From Levilactobacillus tangyuanensis (GTDB lineage Bacteria > Bacillota > Bacilli > Lactobacillales > Lactobacillaceae): 48,204 nt of DNA. Under the pieces are notes generated by a model. That model was not told where the DNA came from, searched no databases, and saw only the letters and a program-made list of their open reading frames with translations. The stretch spans positions 1-48,204 of the forward strand of contig NZ_RHOA01000013.1 in assembly GCF_003946545.1 (NCBI RefSeq), written 5' to 3'. This document shows, in pieces, positions 9,765 to 19,236 of the stretch. The position numbers and the translations under genes were made by a program. Numbering within the stretch: position 1 is the first letter of the stretch; each line of letters opens with the position of its first letter.

Positions 9765-10631
9765 ATGTCTACCGCTATTGTGACCGACACTGCTGCTTAC
9801 CTAACCCCAACGCAAATTGCGCAGTATCACATCACCGTGTTACCAATCACAGTGATCTTAGGTGAGCATCAATATCCAGAATCAGAATTAGAAGAACAAC
9901 CGCAGATGTTTTACGACTATTTGCGGACCAATCCCGACCTCCCAACGACCTCACAGACCTCGTTGGGCGAAGTCAAGGAAGCCTACGATAAGCTGGCAGA
10001 TCAAGGGGTTGATGAAATCATCTCGATTCACCTTTCTAGCGGCATCACATCATTCATGGATAACCTGCAAATCTTTGCTAAGGACTATTCACGGGCTAAG
10101 GTCTACCCTATTGATTCACTGGTTGCTAGCGCGGGCGAAGCCAACCTCTGTCTTCTGGCCGGACAAATGGTCGCTAACGGCGATCACGCGGACACCATCG
10201 TTCCCGAACTGGAGAGTCTGCGGACAACGATGCAGGTCTACTTCGCCGTTAATAGCCTGAGTCACCTGGCCCGTACCGGTCGCCTGAGTAATCGGTCGGC
10301 GATCATTGGTGATCTCTTCAACATCAAACCAATCTTAACCTTCAATCCGACGGGCGAAATCATCGCCATCGATAAAGAACGGACGATGAAGAAGGCCTTC
10401 CGCTTAATGGTAGACCATCTAAAAACCACTTTACAATCCGTTGACTACCCGATTCTAGTTACCGTCATTGCGGCGAATAATCCCGAATTGGCAGACCAAT
10501 GGGTCGCAAAAATTGCGGCCGACTTTCCTGAGGTTCGCGTTGTCTTCAGCGAGTTGGGCCCGGTCATCAGCGTCCACACTGGCGAAAAAACAATGGGCCT
10601 TATCTGGCAACGGGATTGGCGGTCTGTTTAG
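9765..10631 (+). CDS. DegV-family fatty-acid-binding protein
   Basis: A 288-residue DegV/EDD-fold protein. The family binds a fatty acid in a cleft between two alpha/beta domains, and some members (FakB) present it to the kinase FakA for acyl-phosphate formation. Recognisable parts are the N-terminal TDTAAYL, the ligand-loop TTSQTSLGE (about 60-69), the SSGITS turn (about 90-95) and the C-terminal GPVISVHTGEK. It stands alone with its own promoter and terminator; a FakA partner is not in the window. Confidence 0.93.
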   Translation: MSTAIVTDTAAYLTPTQIAQYHITVLPITVILGEHQYPESELEEQPQMFYDYLRTNPDLPTTSQTSLGEVKEAYDKLADQGVDEIISIHLSSGITSFMDNLQIFAKDYSRAKVYPIDSLVASAGEANLCLLAGQMVANGDHADTIVPELESLRTTMQVYFAVNSLSHLARTGRLSNRSAIIGDLFNIKPILTFNPTGEIIAIDKERTMKKAFRLMVDHLKTTLQSVDYPILVTVIAANNPELADQWVAKIAADFPEVRVVFSELGPVISVHTGEKTMGLIWQRDWRSV

Positions 10632-10651
10632 TTTAAACCTAATAACAAATT

Positions 10652-10686
10652 AAAAAAACTATCGGCCTAGGCCGATAGCTTTTTTT
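10652..10686. terminator. Bidirectional terminator between degV and pepF
   Basis: A 20-base perfect palindrome (10659-10678) flanked by seven A on the left and seven T on the right. It serves both convergent genes. Confidence 0.93.
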
Positions 10687-10689
10687 CGT

Positions 10690-12495
10690 CTACTTCAACT
10701 GTTTGGCCAACTCTTTAAATTCTGCTAACCGTTCATCAAAGGTCGCAAAGGCCGTTTCCAAATAATCTGGCTTCGTCATGTCGACACCGGCCGCCCGCAT
10801 CACATCTAAAGGTGCTGCCGAGCTACCAGACTTTAAGTAACCCAAATACGCTTCGCGCTTTTCGGGGTCCCCACTCAGGATTCGTTGGGCCAATGTGGTG
10901 GCCGCCGCAAAGCCGGTCGCATACTGATAAACATAGTAATTGTAGTAGAAATGAGGAATCCGGGTCCACTCGTCGGCAATTTCAGGATCGGAAATAACGG
11001 CATCCCCGTAGTAGCGTTCGTTAAGTTTGCCATAGAAGTCACTCATGAAGTCCGCCGTCAGTGACTGACCATCTGCTGCCTGTTGATGGATAAAGTCTTC
11101 AAACTCAGCAAACTGGGTCTGACGATAAACGGTTCCCTTAAATCCATCGAGGTAATGATTTAACACATAGGCCCGAACCTTAGGATCCGTCTGAGTCTTC
11201 AACAGATAGTCCGTCAAAAGGTTTTCATTTGTCGTTGAAGCAATCTCGGCCACGAAAATGGAATAATCGCCGTACTGGAACGGCTGGTTAGCGCGCGTGT
11301 AGTGGCTGTGCATGCTATGGCCCATCTCGTGAACCAGCGTGAACAGGCTCTCCAAGCTATCCTGCCAATTGAGGAGGATGTAAGGCTTCGTATCATACGC
11401 CCCACCCGAGTAAGCACCAGTCCGTTTCCCTTGGTTTTCAACCACATCGATTGCCCGACTGGTGAACATTGCCTGGACCTGATCGATATAATCCGGCCCA
11501 AGGACACTGAGCGCCTTCAATGCTTCTTGCTGGGCTTCCTCATAGGTATAGCTCAAACTTGGCTCCCCCGTGATCGGCGTATAAAGGTCATACATATGCA
11601 ACTCCGGTAAGCCTAGGATATCCCGGCGAAGATGAACATAATCATGAAGCGAGTCCAAATGACTGTTTACCGTCGTGACCAGATTATCGTAGACCTGGGC
11701 TGGAATTTGATTCTCGGCCATCGCCGCCTCACGAGCACTGGCGTAATGCCGCGTTTTCGCCGTAAAATTATGCGTTTTAACCTCACTAGCCAGTGTAGAG
11801 GCAAAGGTATGCCTGAACTGCTGATAAACGCTGTAAAGGCCCTTAAAAGCCTGTTCACGAACTCGTGGCGTGGTTGACTGTAACAAGACTCCATAGAGGC
11901 CCTCAGAGAGGCGAACATCCTTCCCTTCGGCATCTTGAACAACCGGAAATTTCAGATCGGCATCGCTCAAAACACTATAGGTCTTAGCTGAAGCACCAAA
12001 GATATCCTGAGCACCTGCCAGCAACTTTTCCTCACTAGTCGACAAGGTATGGTCCCGTTGTTCCGCCAAAACATCAAATAAATGTTGATAATCGGCCAAG
12101 CGTGGCTCGCTGTCAATCAGCTTCTGTAGATCTGCCGCGCTGAGCGCCAAGACCTCGGGTTCATACCAAGCCGTTGCGCTGGCAACAGTGGCCACCAAGC
12201 TCTCCGCCTGCCCTGCCAGATCTTGATAGGTAGCGTTGCCGGTATCTTGGTCATTCTTCAGTGAGGCATAGACGTAGAGTCGTTCAAGTTGACGGTTCAG
12301 GTCTAAAACCGCCGTCGTCACTCGGTAGAGGTCCGCACCACTCCTACTCAGTTGTCCTGATAGGGACTTGATCTGTTCTGCAGCGTCTTTAACTTGCTGC
12401 ACATCCTTTTTGAAACTGGCATCATCCGGATAAATTGACGTCAAGTCCCAAGTCAGTTGTTCCGGTACTGCCGAACGCTTCGGTAATTGTTTCAT
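10690..12495 (-). CDS. pepF: Oligoendopeptidase F (M3 family)
   Basis: A 601-residue cytoplasmic zinc metallopeptidase that cuts peptides of about 7-17 residues. The start at 12495 follows AAGGAGG at good spacing; a 9-codon longer reading has no site. The zinc motif HEMGH is at about 389-393, with the third ligand Glu in FVAEIAST at about 417. Length equals known lactococcal and lactobacillary PepF. It lies 63 bases after coiA on the same strand, an arrangement also common in Bacillus (coiA/yjbF-pepF). Confidence 0.97.
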   Translation of the reverse strand: MKQLPKRSAVPEQLTWDLTSIYPDDASFKKDVQQVKDAAEQIKSLSGQLSRSGADLYRVTTAVLDLNRQLERLYVYASLKNDQDTGNATYQDLAGQAESLVATVASATAWYEPEVLALSAADLQKLIDSEPRLADYQHLFDVLAEQRDHTLSTSEEKLLAGAQDIFGASAKTYSVLSDADLKFPVVQDAEGKDVRLSEGLYGVLLQSTTPRVREQAFKGLYSVYQQFRHTFASTLASEVKTHNFTAKTRHYASAREAAMAENQIPAQVYDNLVTTVNSHLDSLHDYVHLRRDILGLPELHMYDLYTPITGEPSLSYTYEEAQQEALKALSVLGPDYIDQVQAMFTSRAIDVVENQGKRTGAYSGGAYDTKPYILLNWQDSLESLFTLVHEMGHSMHSHYTRANQPFQYGDYSIFVAEIASTTNENLLTDYLLKTQTDPKVRAYVLNHYLDGFKGTVYRQTQFAEFEDFIHQQAADGQSLTADFMSDFYGKLNERYYGDAVISDPEIADEWTRIPHFYYNYYVYQYATGFAAATTLAQRILSGDPEKREAYLGYLKSGSSAAPLDVMRAAGVDMTKPDYLETAFATFDERLAEFKELAKQLK

Positions 12496-12558
12496 TTGCA
12501 CTCGTCCTCCTTCGATTTCCATAAGGATAGTTTAACACTTTCCCCAAAGATGACCGGA

Positions 12559-13623
12559 CTAGGCGACCCCCGCTGACCAGGTTGGTTGCTTGGCCACCCG
12601 CCAACCACCGGAACCTGGGACTAGATAACCGTGATTGACCGCAACCCGTAACAAATCGCGAATAGCGTGCCCGATCACATCTGGGCAAGTGAACCCGGCT
12701 CCCGCCATGTGCCCACCGGTTTGATCAAAGACTGCTTGCCCTAATTCTAAAACCCGGTCCGGTGTGATCAGTTCCGTCTCGGAGAAAAGCCTGGAAATCA
12801 TCAGGATTCGCCAATAGACCTCCCCCTGGCCAAATAATGGCCAGGTTGCTTGGTCACTCATCAGCATCTGAGGAAACGTTGCCAGGTTTTGACCACGAAG
12901 GTAAAGTTCCTCTTGTAACGGTCGTAATCGCGCATCCGACCGCCACAATCGTTGCTGTAACTGACGCCTAAATTGCGGCCAATTCGGTCTGGCCGGTGGG
13001 GTCATCCGGGGCCGGCCTTGAACAAATTGATCTAAACGCGTTATCCAGGCCGTTGTCCCCCAGCAATGACCCAAAACATCCTGATAAAGATGGTGGACCA
13101 CTCGCAACTGTTGCCGGCCAACATCCCAGAACAATAGACACAGTCCCCATTGACCGCGAACGGCCGCAAACCGCTGAATCAAGCCTAATGACAGCCCCTG
13201 TTGATCATACCGCTTGCCCAACAACCACCCCATCGCCACCCCAAGTCTTGCATAGCCCTGCGTACGTAAAAGGACCTGGGTATCGTTGATTGGACTACAC
13301 TGAAATTCTAACGCCAGTGGCCTTTGACCATGTGTCACCCAGACATCTGCTCGTTGCTGAATCGCCGGGAGAACCTCTTCAAGTCGAACAGGTCCCCACG
13401 CACTGAAGAAACTCGCCAATTGGCGCTTTCCCTGCATGTGCTGGCGACTCTCATGCTCACTCGCAATCTGACACTGACTGTGTGGTAGGTGGGCGAAATA
13501 CGGTGGAATTCGCTGTCCGTGCCGTAATCTCACCGGTTCCTTGCAGGCGGGACAGGCGTAACGGCCGCCCTTTTGGGCCACTTGAGCGTCAATCAATCGG
13601 TGATCAGTCTCCGCAATTAACAT
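12559..13623 (-). CDS. coiA: Competence protein CoiA-like nuclease
   Basis: A 354-residue CoiA-family protein, needed in transformation of streptococci and induced in competence in Bacillus. The N-terminus holds a zinc-finger-like CPAC with a following PPYFAH and a later His/Cys (HSQC). The core has a restriction-endonuclease-like pattern: RADVW followed by LALEFQCS (about 90-110), matching D...ExQ of the PD-(D/E)xK nucleases. AAAGGAG precedes the ATG by 8 bases. The gene is intact, which suggests retained or recently lost natural competence; other com genes are not present here. Confidence 0.88.
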   Translation of the reverse strand: MLIAETDHRLIDAQVAQKGGRYACPACKEPVRLRHGQRIPPYFAHLPHSQCQIASEHESRQHMQGKRQLASFFSAWGPVRLEEVLPAIQQRADVWVTHGQRPLALEFQCSPINDTQVLLRTQGYARLGVAMGWLLGKRYDQQGLSLGLIQRFAAVRGQWGLCLLFWDVGRQQLRVVHHLYQDVLGHCWGTTAWITRLDQFVQGRPRMTPPARPNWPQFRRQLQQRLWRSDARLRPLQEELYLRGQNLATFPQMLMSDQATWPLFGQGEVYWRILMISRLFSETELITPDRVLELGQAVFDQTGGHMAGAGFTCPDVIGHAIRDLLRVAVNHGYLVPGSGGWRVAKQPTWSAGVA

Positions 13624-13675
13624 GTCATCAGCTCCTTTAAGTTACCTCCGACAGTCTTCACCAAAAAATTTTAAT

Positions 13676-13703
13676 AAAAAAAGCGACCCTCATAAGGGCC
13701 GCT
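13676..13703 (-). terminator. Terminator after trmB
   Basis: A 9-base-pair stem with one mismatch (13682-13690 with 13695-13703), a 4-base loop and a T-run on the minus strand. It separates trmB from coiA. Confidence 0.82.
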
Positions 13704-13713
13704 CGTCAGATCA

Positions 13714-14358
13714 TTAATTTTCAGGAAAATGGGCAATCACTTGGTAAATAGGACCCTTGGACGAAAACTTCTGCTCGTATTCCGTCTCAACATCCTCAAC
13801 ACCATCGGTGGCCGCATGCAGGTCCAACCAGACCCCTTCAAGAATCATGGGGAAATTACTCAAACTAGTCAGGGAATACTCAAACAAGCCACGGTTATCC
13901 GTCTTGAATTGTAACTGTCCCTTGGGCTGCATAATATCCTGGTAATGGGCCAAGAACACTGGCGATGTCAGCCGACGCTTGATGTGCCGTGTCTTGGGCC
14001 ATGGATCGGAGAAATTAAGGAAAATTCCAGCGACTTCGGCGGGCGCAAAAATGGTGTTAACGGCCACGCCATCGGTGTGAACCAATTGAATGTTGGTTAA
14101 GCCACTGGCCACAACCAGCTTCAAAGCCGCCGCAATCACTGACATTTGAATTTCAATTCCAATAAAGTTGTGATCGGGATGCCGCCGGGCCATTTCAACG
14201 ATGAATTGGCCCTTCCCGGTTCCGATCTCAACATAAAGTGGCTGGTCGCTTGGAAAACGACTCTGCCAGTCCCCACGTAAGGGTTCTGGTTCAACAACCA
14301 TCCGTTCAGTATGTTCGGCCATGTAGTCCTTGGCCCAAGGTTTATTGCGCACCCGCAT
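13714..14358 (-). CDS. trmB: tRNA (guanine-N7-)-methyltransferase
   Basis: A 214-residue SAM-dependent enzyme that makes m7G46 in tRNA variable loops. The start at 14358 (MRVRNKPWA) follows AGGAGG; the upstream extension to 14403 has no support. The SAM-binding loop is IGTGKGQF (about 44-51), and the family signature FSDPWPKTRH is at about 117-126. It is downstream of the ytmP-like kinase, as in Bacillus (ytmP-ytmQ), with a hairpin between them. Confidence 0.96.
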   Translation of the reverse strand: MRVRNKPWAKDYMAEHTERMVVEPEPLRGDWQSRFPSDQPLYVEIGTGKGQFIVEMARRHPDHNFIGIEIQMSVIAAALKLVVASGLTNIQLVHTDGVAVNTIFAPAEVAGIFLNFSDPWPKTRHIKRRLTSPVFLAHYQDIMQPKGQLQFKTDNRGLFEYSLTSLSNFPMILEGVWLDLHAATDGVEDVETEYEQKFSSKGPIYQVIAHFPEN

Positions 14359-14381
14359 TGTTAGTCCTCCTAATGACAAGA

Positions 14382-14409
14382 ACGGGAGTGAGGACATCCC
14401 CACTCCCGT
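14382..14409 (-). terminator. Hairpin between ytmP-like gene and trmB (possible attenuator)
   Basis: A 9-base-pair perfect stem (14382-14390 with 14401-14409) and a 10-base loop. The T-content after it on the minus strand is weak, so partial readthrough into trmB is likely. Confidence 0.55.
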
Positions 14410-14415
14410 CGACGA

Positions 14416-15207
14416 TTAATCCGTCACTGATTCTCGTGTCAATTTTTCTAATAAGATTAAATGTTGATTCATAATTTGAAAACGTTGTTGATGGAAACTA
14501 TCGGCGATCACCGTCAAACAGTGAATTCGAGCATACCAGTTCACCCGCGCCAACAGATCTGGCGTCAAGCGTTCGCCATAGTCCTGCAACCAACGTTGCC
14601 ATTCTTCTAGTGGCACATACTCACATAGCAAGGCCCCAAGGTCGTAAGCCGGATCGGCAAAAGTTGCAGCGTCCCAGTCGACTAGGTACAGTCGACGACG
14701 ATCGGACAACAACCAGTTCTTATGATTCAGATCACCATGACAAACTTCATAATCGGTCTTGGGCAGTTGTGGTTGCTCGTCTTGCAAGGCAGCAAACGCC
14801 GACTGAATTAACGGATGCTGCCGTAAGTCAGAAGCTAATGCCGGTTGCAGTCGACCCAACAACTGGGCGGGCGTTGTAAACCGTCCGCCGACTTTTAATA
14901 ACATATCATGAAGCAGGTGGGAATGATGAACCCGATGGAGCAGTCGCGCGACACGTTGTTCACGCATCTCACTTCGTCGTAACGTCCGACCATTCAACCA
15001 CTCCTGGGCAGTCATAACGTCTCCCGAAGCCAGCCGTTTCGTCCAGACCAGCCGAGGCGTAATGCCCTCCATTGACAGAGCTGCCAGGAAAGGTGAGGCA
15101 TTCTGCTTGAGAAAGACTTTTTGCGATGCCTTAGTCCCCATAAAGGCCGTTCCGGTGTTGCCACCTAGCGGATACAGACTCCAGCCATCACTAATATCCA
15201 AAGCCAT
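14416..15207 (-). CDS. YtmP-like aminoglycoside-phosphotransferase-fold kinase
   Basis: A 263-residue protein of the choline/aminoglycoside kinase fold. The kinase motifs are plain: catalytic loop CHGDLNHKNWLL (about 156-167) and metal-binding VDWDAA shortly after. The start is ATG 15207, ten bases from AGGAGG; a GTG at 15216 is only two bases from it. The substrate is unknown; the Bacillus YtmP neighbour of trmB is equally uncharacterised. It begins about 60 bases downstream of ecsB on the same strand. Confidence 0.85.
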   Translation of the reverse strand: MALDISDGWSLYPLGGNTGTAFMGTKASQKVFLKQNASPFLAALSMEGITPRLVWTKRLASGDVMTAQEWLNGRTLRRSEMREQRVARLLHRVHHSHLLHDMLLKVGGRFTTPAQLLGRLQPALASDLRQHPLIQSAFAALQDEQPQLPKTDYEVCHGDLNHKNWLLSDRRRLYLVDWDAATFADPAYDLGALLCEYVPLEEWQRWLQDYGERLTPDLLARVNWYARIHCLTVIADSFHQQRFQIMNQHLILLEKLTRESVTD

Positions 15208-15268
15208 GCTTGCCACCCCTCCTCGATTTGTCAGCTACGATCAATTCTATTGGGAAATGCTGGGCACG

Positions 15269-16495
15269 TCAACCCCTATTTTTGATTGCCCGTGCAAGTC
15301 GTTGGGGTGTGTAAATGCGAGCAAGGTACCAGACCTCAATCAACTCAACGACTAGACTTCCGCCAGCGGTTTCAACCGTTGGATTAGCAATCAAAATGAT
15401 CACCCACAGCAATGCCGCAGCGACCGCCAGGATTAACGTCACTAACTTAACAAAACTTTTCACTTGTTGTTGCTCAGTCAATGGATAAACGTGGGTAAAA
15501 ACCACATCGTCATACTGCTGGAAGAATGGCAGGAGTTGAAACCCAATCAGATAAATAAAGAGTGCCGCTAGGAAGATCGGCAACCATTGTCCCCGGACAA
15601 AGTATAGGAGCAACATCCCAATCACCGTCAGCCGAACGACCAACCCACTAAACTCGGTTCCTCGTAACATTCCCCGGCTATATAGGTATAGATAGGTTTG
15701 CGAATGGGTCGGTTTAACCAGTCGCAGAATGCCATCGAGATAACGACGACGCTTAATCGTTCCCGCAACCATTGGCACCTCTGTGAATAAATTAAAGAAC
15801 CGATAGATGCCGAGCATCCGATTATCCTCGATCTTGATCTGTTCACGCCAACGAATCTGTTGTTTGGGCCACCGTTCTTCCAACCAGAGCCAACTGAAAA
15901 CGTCAATGAATAGAATCAAGACGAAGGACAAGAATGGCGTTAACCACAGTCCGGGCACCAACACAACGAGGCTGATTAACCACTTCAGTGACCAGTGATT
16001 CATGCGTCGCTGACCGGTTACCTGATAGGCACTGGCAATATCCAACCGCAGCAAGGCATCCTTCAAGACGAGTTGGGCAATCAATAATAGAATAACTTCC
16101 ATTAACGACCAGCCCAAGGCAACCCGTAAGAATGGGGTCAAGATGAACATCACAATGACTTGCACAATTTCAGCCAGAACCAGGCTGTACTTACGCGCCT
16201 GAACGAAGTAGGCATGCATGGCCCGTTCCTTAGGCAACAGAAAGACGCGGTCCGCATCTTCAATCAAAGTGGCATATCGGCCAATTTGAGCGGTGATCGC
16301 CAAGATTAGTAACGCCACGAATGGCGCCCACCATTGATCTGCCTTAAGGTGTTTTAAAATGTTGGAATAACCTAGTCCTAAACCGCCTAGGAAAAATAGC
16401 AATGCAAAGACAAAGAAGTCATTAAAGACTAACCGCAGGTACTTCGCCATTTCCCGGAGATGACGCTGCAGTCGCTCGTGAAATAACTCGGTCAT
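15269..16495 (-). CDS. ecsB: ABC transporter permease EcsB
   Basis: A 408-residue integral membrane protein with repeated hydrophobic segments, for example near 28-45, 58-75, 110-130, 175-205, 288-325 and 350-375. It pairs with the ATPase EcsA; ecsA stop and ecsB start overlap as ATGA. In Bacillus and Staphylococcus, Ecs affects protein secretion, intramembrane proteolysis and lipid/peptide export. The location opposite hit and close to prsA is conserved. Length matches the family. Confidence 0.93.
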   Translation of the reverse strand: MTELFHERLQRHLREMAKYLRLVFNDFFVFALLFFLGGLGLGYSNILKHLKADQWWAPFVALLILAITAQIGRYATLIEDADRVFLLPKERAMHAYFVQARKYSLVLAEIVQVIVMFILTPFLRVALGWSLMEVILLLIAQLVLKDALLRLDIASAYQVTGQRRMNHWSLKWLISLVVLVPGLWLTPFLSFVLILFIDVFSWLWLEERWPKQQIRWREQIKIEDNRMLGIYRFFNLFTEVPMVAGTIKRRRYLDGILRLVKPTHSQTYLYLYSRGMLRGTEFSGLVVRLTVIGMLLLYFVRGQWLPIFLAALFIYLIGFQLLPFFQQYDDVVFTHVYPLTEQQQVKSFVKLVTLILAVAAALLWVIILIANPTVETAGGSLVVELIEVWYLARIYTPQRLARAIKNRG

Positions 16496-17226
16496 GAGCG
16501 ATCGACCTTTGTCATTGAAAGATAGATATCGTTAAGTGATTCCCCCGCTTCCGGTAGCGCGGCCTGTAACTCACTCAACGTGCCTTCGGTCTTCACCTGA
16601 CCATCGTGTAACAGGACGAACCGGTCACAATACCGTTGGGCGGTATCTAACACGTGGGTCGACATCAAGATACTGGCCCCTTCTTGCTTACGCTTTTCAA
16701 TCAGCTGCAGCAGGTCGTTAACGGCCAATGGATCGAGCCCCAAGAAAGGCTCATCGATGATAAAAAGCTTGGCCTGCGTTAAGAAGGCACAAACAATCAT
16801 AACCTTTTGTTTCATCCCTTTAGAGAAGTTGGCTGGGAACCAGTCCAACTTATTATCCAGCCGGAACGTCTTCAATAAGTCATGGGCCGTGACCCACGCT
16901 GCTTCGTGGTCGAGATCATAGGCCATCATGGTAAGTTCCAAATGTTCCCGTAAAGTCAGTTCCTGATAAAGCACGGGCGTTTCTGGAATATAGGCAATCT
17001 GCTGCTTATACGCCTGACTATCCTGAGTAATGGTAACGCCATTTAAGGTAATCGTCCCCTTGTGGGGCGTCAATAAGCCAATAACATGGTTAATGGTTGT
17101 GGACTTGCCGGCACCGTTGAGTCCGATCAGGCCGACTAATTCACCGTCTTGAACATCAAAACTAATATCTTTTAAGACGGGAATTTGTGAGTACCCACCC
17201 ACAACATGGCTAACTTCTAATGCCAT
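16492..17226 (-). CDS. ecsA: ABC transporter ATP-binding protein EcsA
   Basis: A 244-residue ABC ATPase. The Walker A motif is GLNGAGKST (about 36-44), the signature region NFSKGMKQKV is at about 136-145, and Walker B is LFIIDEPFLGLD. The start at 17226 is preferred because GAAGGGA lies 7 bases before it; the ATG six bases earlier nearly touches that site. It energises EcsB and is divergently transcribed from hit, as in Bacillus. Confidence 0.95.
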   Translation of the reverse strand: MALEVSHVVGGYSQIPVLKDISFDVQDGELVGLIGLNGAGKSTTINHVIGLLTPHKGTITLNGVTITQDSQAYKQQIAYIPETPVLYQELTLREHLELTMMAYDLDHEAAWVTAHDLLKTFRLDNKLDWFPANFSKGMKQKVMIVCAFLTQAKLFIIDEPFLGLDPLAVNDLLQLIEKRKQEGASILMSTHVLDTAQRYCDRFVLLHDGQVKTEGTLSELQAALPEAGESLNDIYLSMTKVDRS

Positions 17227-17323
17227 AAACATCCCTTCATTTCATCGAATTTAACCGTCTTATTATACCATAGCTCGACTGGTAATCGAATAATCTGCGG
17301 TGAACCCGTGGCGTTTGATGGTG

Positions 17324-17329
17324 TATAAT
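17324..17329 (+). promoter_or_regulatory. -10 element of hit promoter
   Basis: Perfect TATAAT, 31 bases before the hit ATG. The -35 region (about 17301) is poor. Confidence 0.55.
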
Positions 17330-17360
17330 GAATGAAACTTGAAGGAAAGAAGGAGTTCGT

Positions 17361-17819
17361 ATGGATAAAATGACCCTCGACCCCCACTATGATGATGACT
17401 GTATCTTTTGCAAGATTTTGAAGGGAGACATCCCCAGCTACACCGTCTATGAAGACAATGTGGTGAAGGCCTTTCTCGACATCTCGCAAGGAACCCCCGG
17501 TCACACGTTAGTCATTCCTAAGACCCATGTTGCCGACATCTTTGCCTACGATACCGACTTGGCCGCAGCCGTTTTCTCGCGGATTCCGAAGATTGCTCGG
17601 GCCGTCAAGGCAGCCAATCCCGATATTACCGGGATGAACATCGTCAATAACAATGGTGAAGTGGCCTATCAATCCGTGTTCCACTCACACTTCCACTTAG
17701 TCCCTCGGTACACGGACCACGATGACTTTAAGATGATCTTCAAGGATAATTCCGATAATTACTCTCCTGCTGATTACCAGGCCATCCAAGCAAAAATCAA
17801 AGCCCAACTGGAGGATTAA
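17361..17819 (+). CDS. hit: HIT-family nucleotide hydrolase
   Basis: A 152-residue histidine-triad protein, probably hydrolysing adenosine 5'-phosphoramidates. The triad motif is HSHFHLVPR near residues 107-115, and an N-terminal CIFCK pair is typical of the Bacillus Hit branch. AAGGAG precedes ATG 17361. The gene is divergent from ecsA and followed two bases later by the YtxH-like gene. Confidence 0.95.
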   Translation: MDKMTLDPHYDDDCIFCKILKGDIPSYTVYEDNVVKAFLDISQGTPGHTLVIPKTHVADIFAYDTDLAAAVFSRIPKIARAVKAANPDITGMNIVNNNGEVAYQSVFHSHFHLVPRYTDHDDFKMIFKDNSDNYSPADYQAIQAKIKAQLED

Positions 17820-17821
17820 TT

Positions 17822-18142
17822 ATGCGCTTAAGTCACTTAATCACAGGAACTGCTTTGGCTGCCGGCGTTGGTTTGGCAACCTATTTAACCATCTCGAAAC
17901 AAGATCCTTTGACCTGGGGACGACACGTGAAGCAACAGGCCAAGCTGACCACGAACAATATCAGTAACGTCAAAGACGCCAAGGATCAATTGGGTCAGAG
18001 CGCCCACAATTTGGCAACGGCAATCGAGGACGCCCAACCTGCTCTCGATGAGATTCAGTCGGCAGTCGACAAGTTTTCTTTCAAGATAGCCCCTCGTTTA
18101 GAGGCCATCGAGTCTACCCTTGACCGGATGAACAGTCGGTAA
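17822..18142 (+). CDS. YtxH/YhaH-like small membrane-anchored protein
   Basis: A 106-residue protein with a single N-terminal hydrophobic segment (about 5-25) and a charged, helical remainder containing SNVKDAKDQLGQSAHN. This layout and the place between hit and prsA correspond to Bacillus YhaH, a YtxH-like general stress protein. Function is unknown. It is in an operon with hit. Confidence 0.72.
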   Translation: MRLSHLITGTALAAGVGLATYLTISKQDPLTWGRHVKQQAKLTTNNISNVKDAKDQLGQSAHNLATAIEDAQPALDEIQSAVDKFSFKIAPRLEAIESTLDRMNSR

Positions 18143-18194
18143 GTTTGAACTTTTTGTAAAGCTTCCTCGACCTTTTTAGGTTTGCCTATTTTTG

Positions 18195-18203
18195 TGTTAT
18201 GAT
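18195..18203 (+). promoter_or_regulatory. Extended -10 promoter of prsA
   Basis: TG-T-TATGAT, about 50 bases before the prsA start. A small inverted repeat GGTGT-TT-ACACC follows at 18214-18225, inside the leader. Confidence 0.5.
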
Positions 18204-18254
18204 GTCTGAGTATGGTGTTTACACCAATCTTGATGAATGGATGTGTTGATTAAT

Positions 18255-19178
18255 ATGAAGAAATGGTTTATCGCCCTCGCTGGTTTGTTACTTACTGTAA
18301 CGCTTGCCGGTTGTGGGAACAAAACCGTTGCTACCACTGACGGTGGCAAGATTACCGAAAGTGCTTACTACAGCAGCTTAAAGGGGACCTCCTCTGGTAA
18401 GCAAGTTCTGCAACAAATGATCCTGAACAAGGTCTTGGAAAAGCAATACGGTAGCAAGGTAAGTAAGAAAGAAGTTACCAAGCAATTCAACACCTACAAG
18501 GCACAATACGGGTCATCATTTAGCAGCGTCTTATCTCAAAGTGGGATGACGCAATCAAGTCTTAAGACGGAAATTCGTTCTAACTTATTGTTGAAGGAAG
18601 CCGTTAAGGACAACGTTAAGGTTACTGATGCCCAATTGCAAAAGCAATTTAAGAGCTACCAACCTAAGGTTACTGTTGCCCACATCTTAGTTTCCAAGAA
18701 GTCTACGGCCGAAAAGGTTATCAGCGACCTCAAGGGCACTAAGAAGAGCGACCTGACTAGCGAATTCACTAAGGATGCTAAGAAGTACTCCACTGATACT
18801 GCTACCAAGAACAAGGGTGGTAAGTTAAGTGCCTTCGATAGCACCGACACTTCCCTCGACTCAACCTTTAAGAAGGCTGCCTTCAAGCTTAAGACTGATG
18901 AATACACCGCAACGCCTGTTAAGACGCAATACGGTTACCACGTCATCTTAATGTTGAAGAACCCTGGTAAGGGTACGATCAAGGACCACAAGGCAGAATT
19001 AACGAAGCAAGTCATTGATAACGATATGAATGACAGCACGACTCTGCACAACGTGGTTGCTAAGGTCTTGAAGAAGGGCGACGTATCCATCAAGGATAGC
19101 GATCTTAAGAACATCTTGTCTGACTACCTGTCAACATCATCAAGTTCTAAGACCTCTGCTTCATCTTCATCTAAGTAA
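18255..19178 (+). CDS. prsA: PrsA foldase lipoprotein (parvulin-type peptidyl-prolyl isomerase)
   Basis: A 307-residue lipoprotein that helps exported proteins fold outside the membrane. The start at 18255 gives a canonical signal [10 protein letters not shown] with lipobox LAGC (Cys near residue 20); the reading from 18237 adds six residues ahead of it. The ribosome site is weak for either. The parvulin domain spans about 136-240, starting [12 protein letters not shown] and ending GYHVILM. The C-terminus is Ser/Lys-rich ([13 protein letters not shown]). It faces yhaM across a shared terminator, as prsA and yhaM lie near each other in Bacillus. Confidence 0.95.
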   Translation: MKKWFIALAGLLLTVTLAGCGNKTVATTDGGKITESAYYSSLKGTSSGKQVLQQMILNKVLEKQYGSKVSKKEVTKQFNTYKAQYGSSFSSVLSQSGMTQSSLKTEIRSNLLLKEAVKDNVKVTDAQLQKQFKSYQPKVTVAHILVSKKSTAEKVISDLKGTKKSDLTSEFTKDAKKYSTDTATKNKGGKLSAFDSTDTSLDSTFKKAAFKLKTDEYTATPVKTQYGYHVILMLKNPGKGTIKDHKAELTKQVIDNDMNDSTTLHNVVAKVLKKGDVSIKDSDLKNILSDYLSTSSSSKTSASSSSK

Positions 19179-19192
19179 TTAACAACGAACAC

Positions 19193-19230
19193 AAAAGGCA
19201 GCAACCAAATTAATTGGTTGCTGCCTTTTT
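19193..19230. terminator. Bidirectional terminator between prsA and yhaM
   Basis: A perfect 16-base-pair stem (19193-19208 with 19214-19229) with a 5-base loop; the A-tract and T-tract fit both convergent genes. Confidence 0.93.
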
Positions 19231-19236
19231 ATATGG

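Noticed and set aside
13723-13945. Small plus-strand frames over trmB
   Set aside because: Antisense shadows; the trmB motifs on the other strand are unambiguous.
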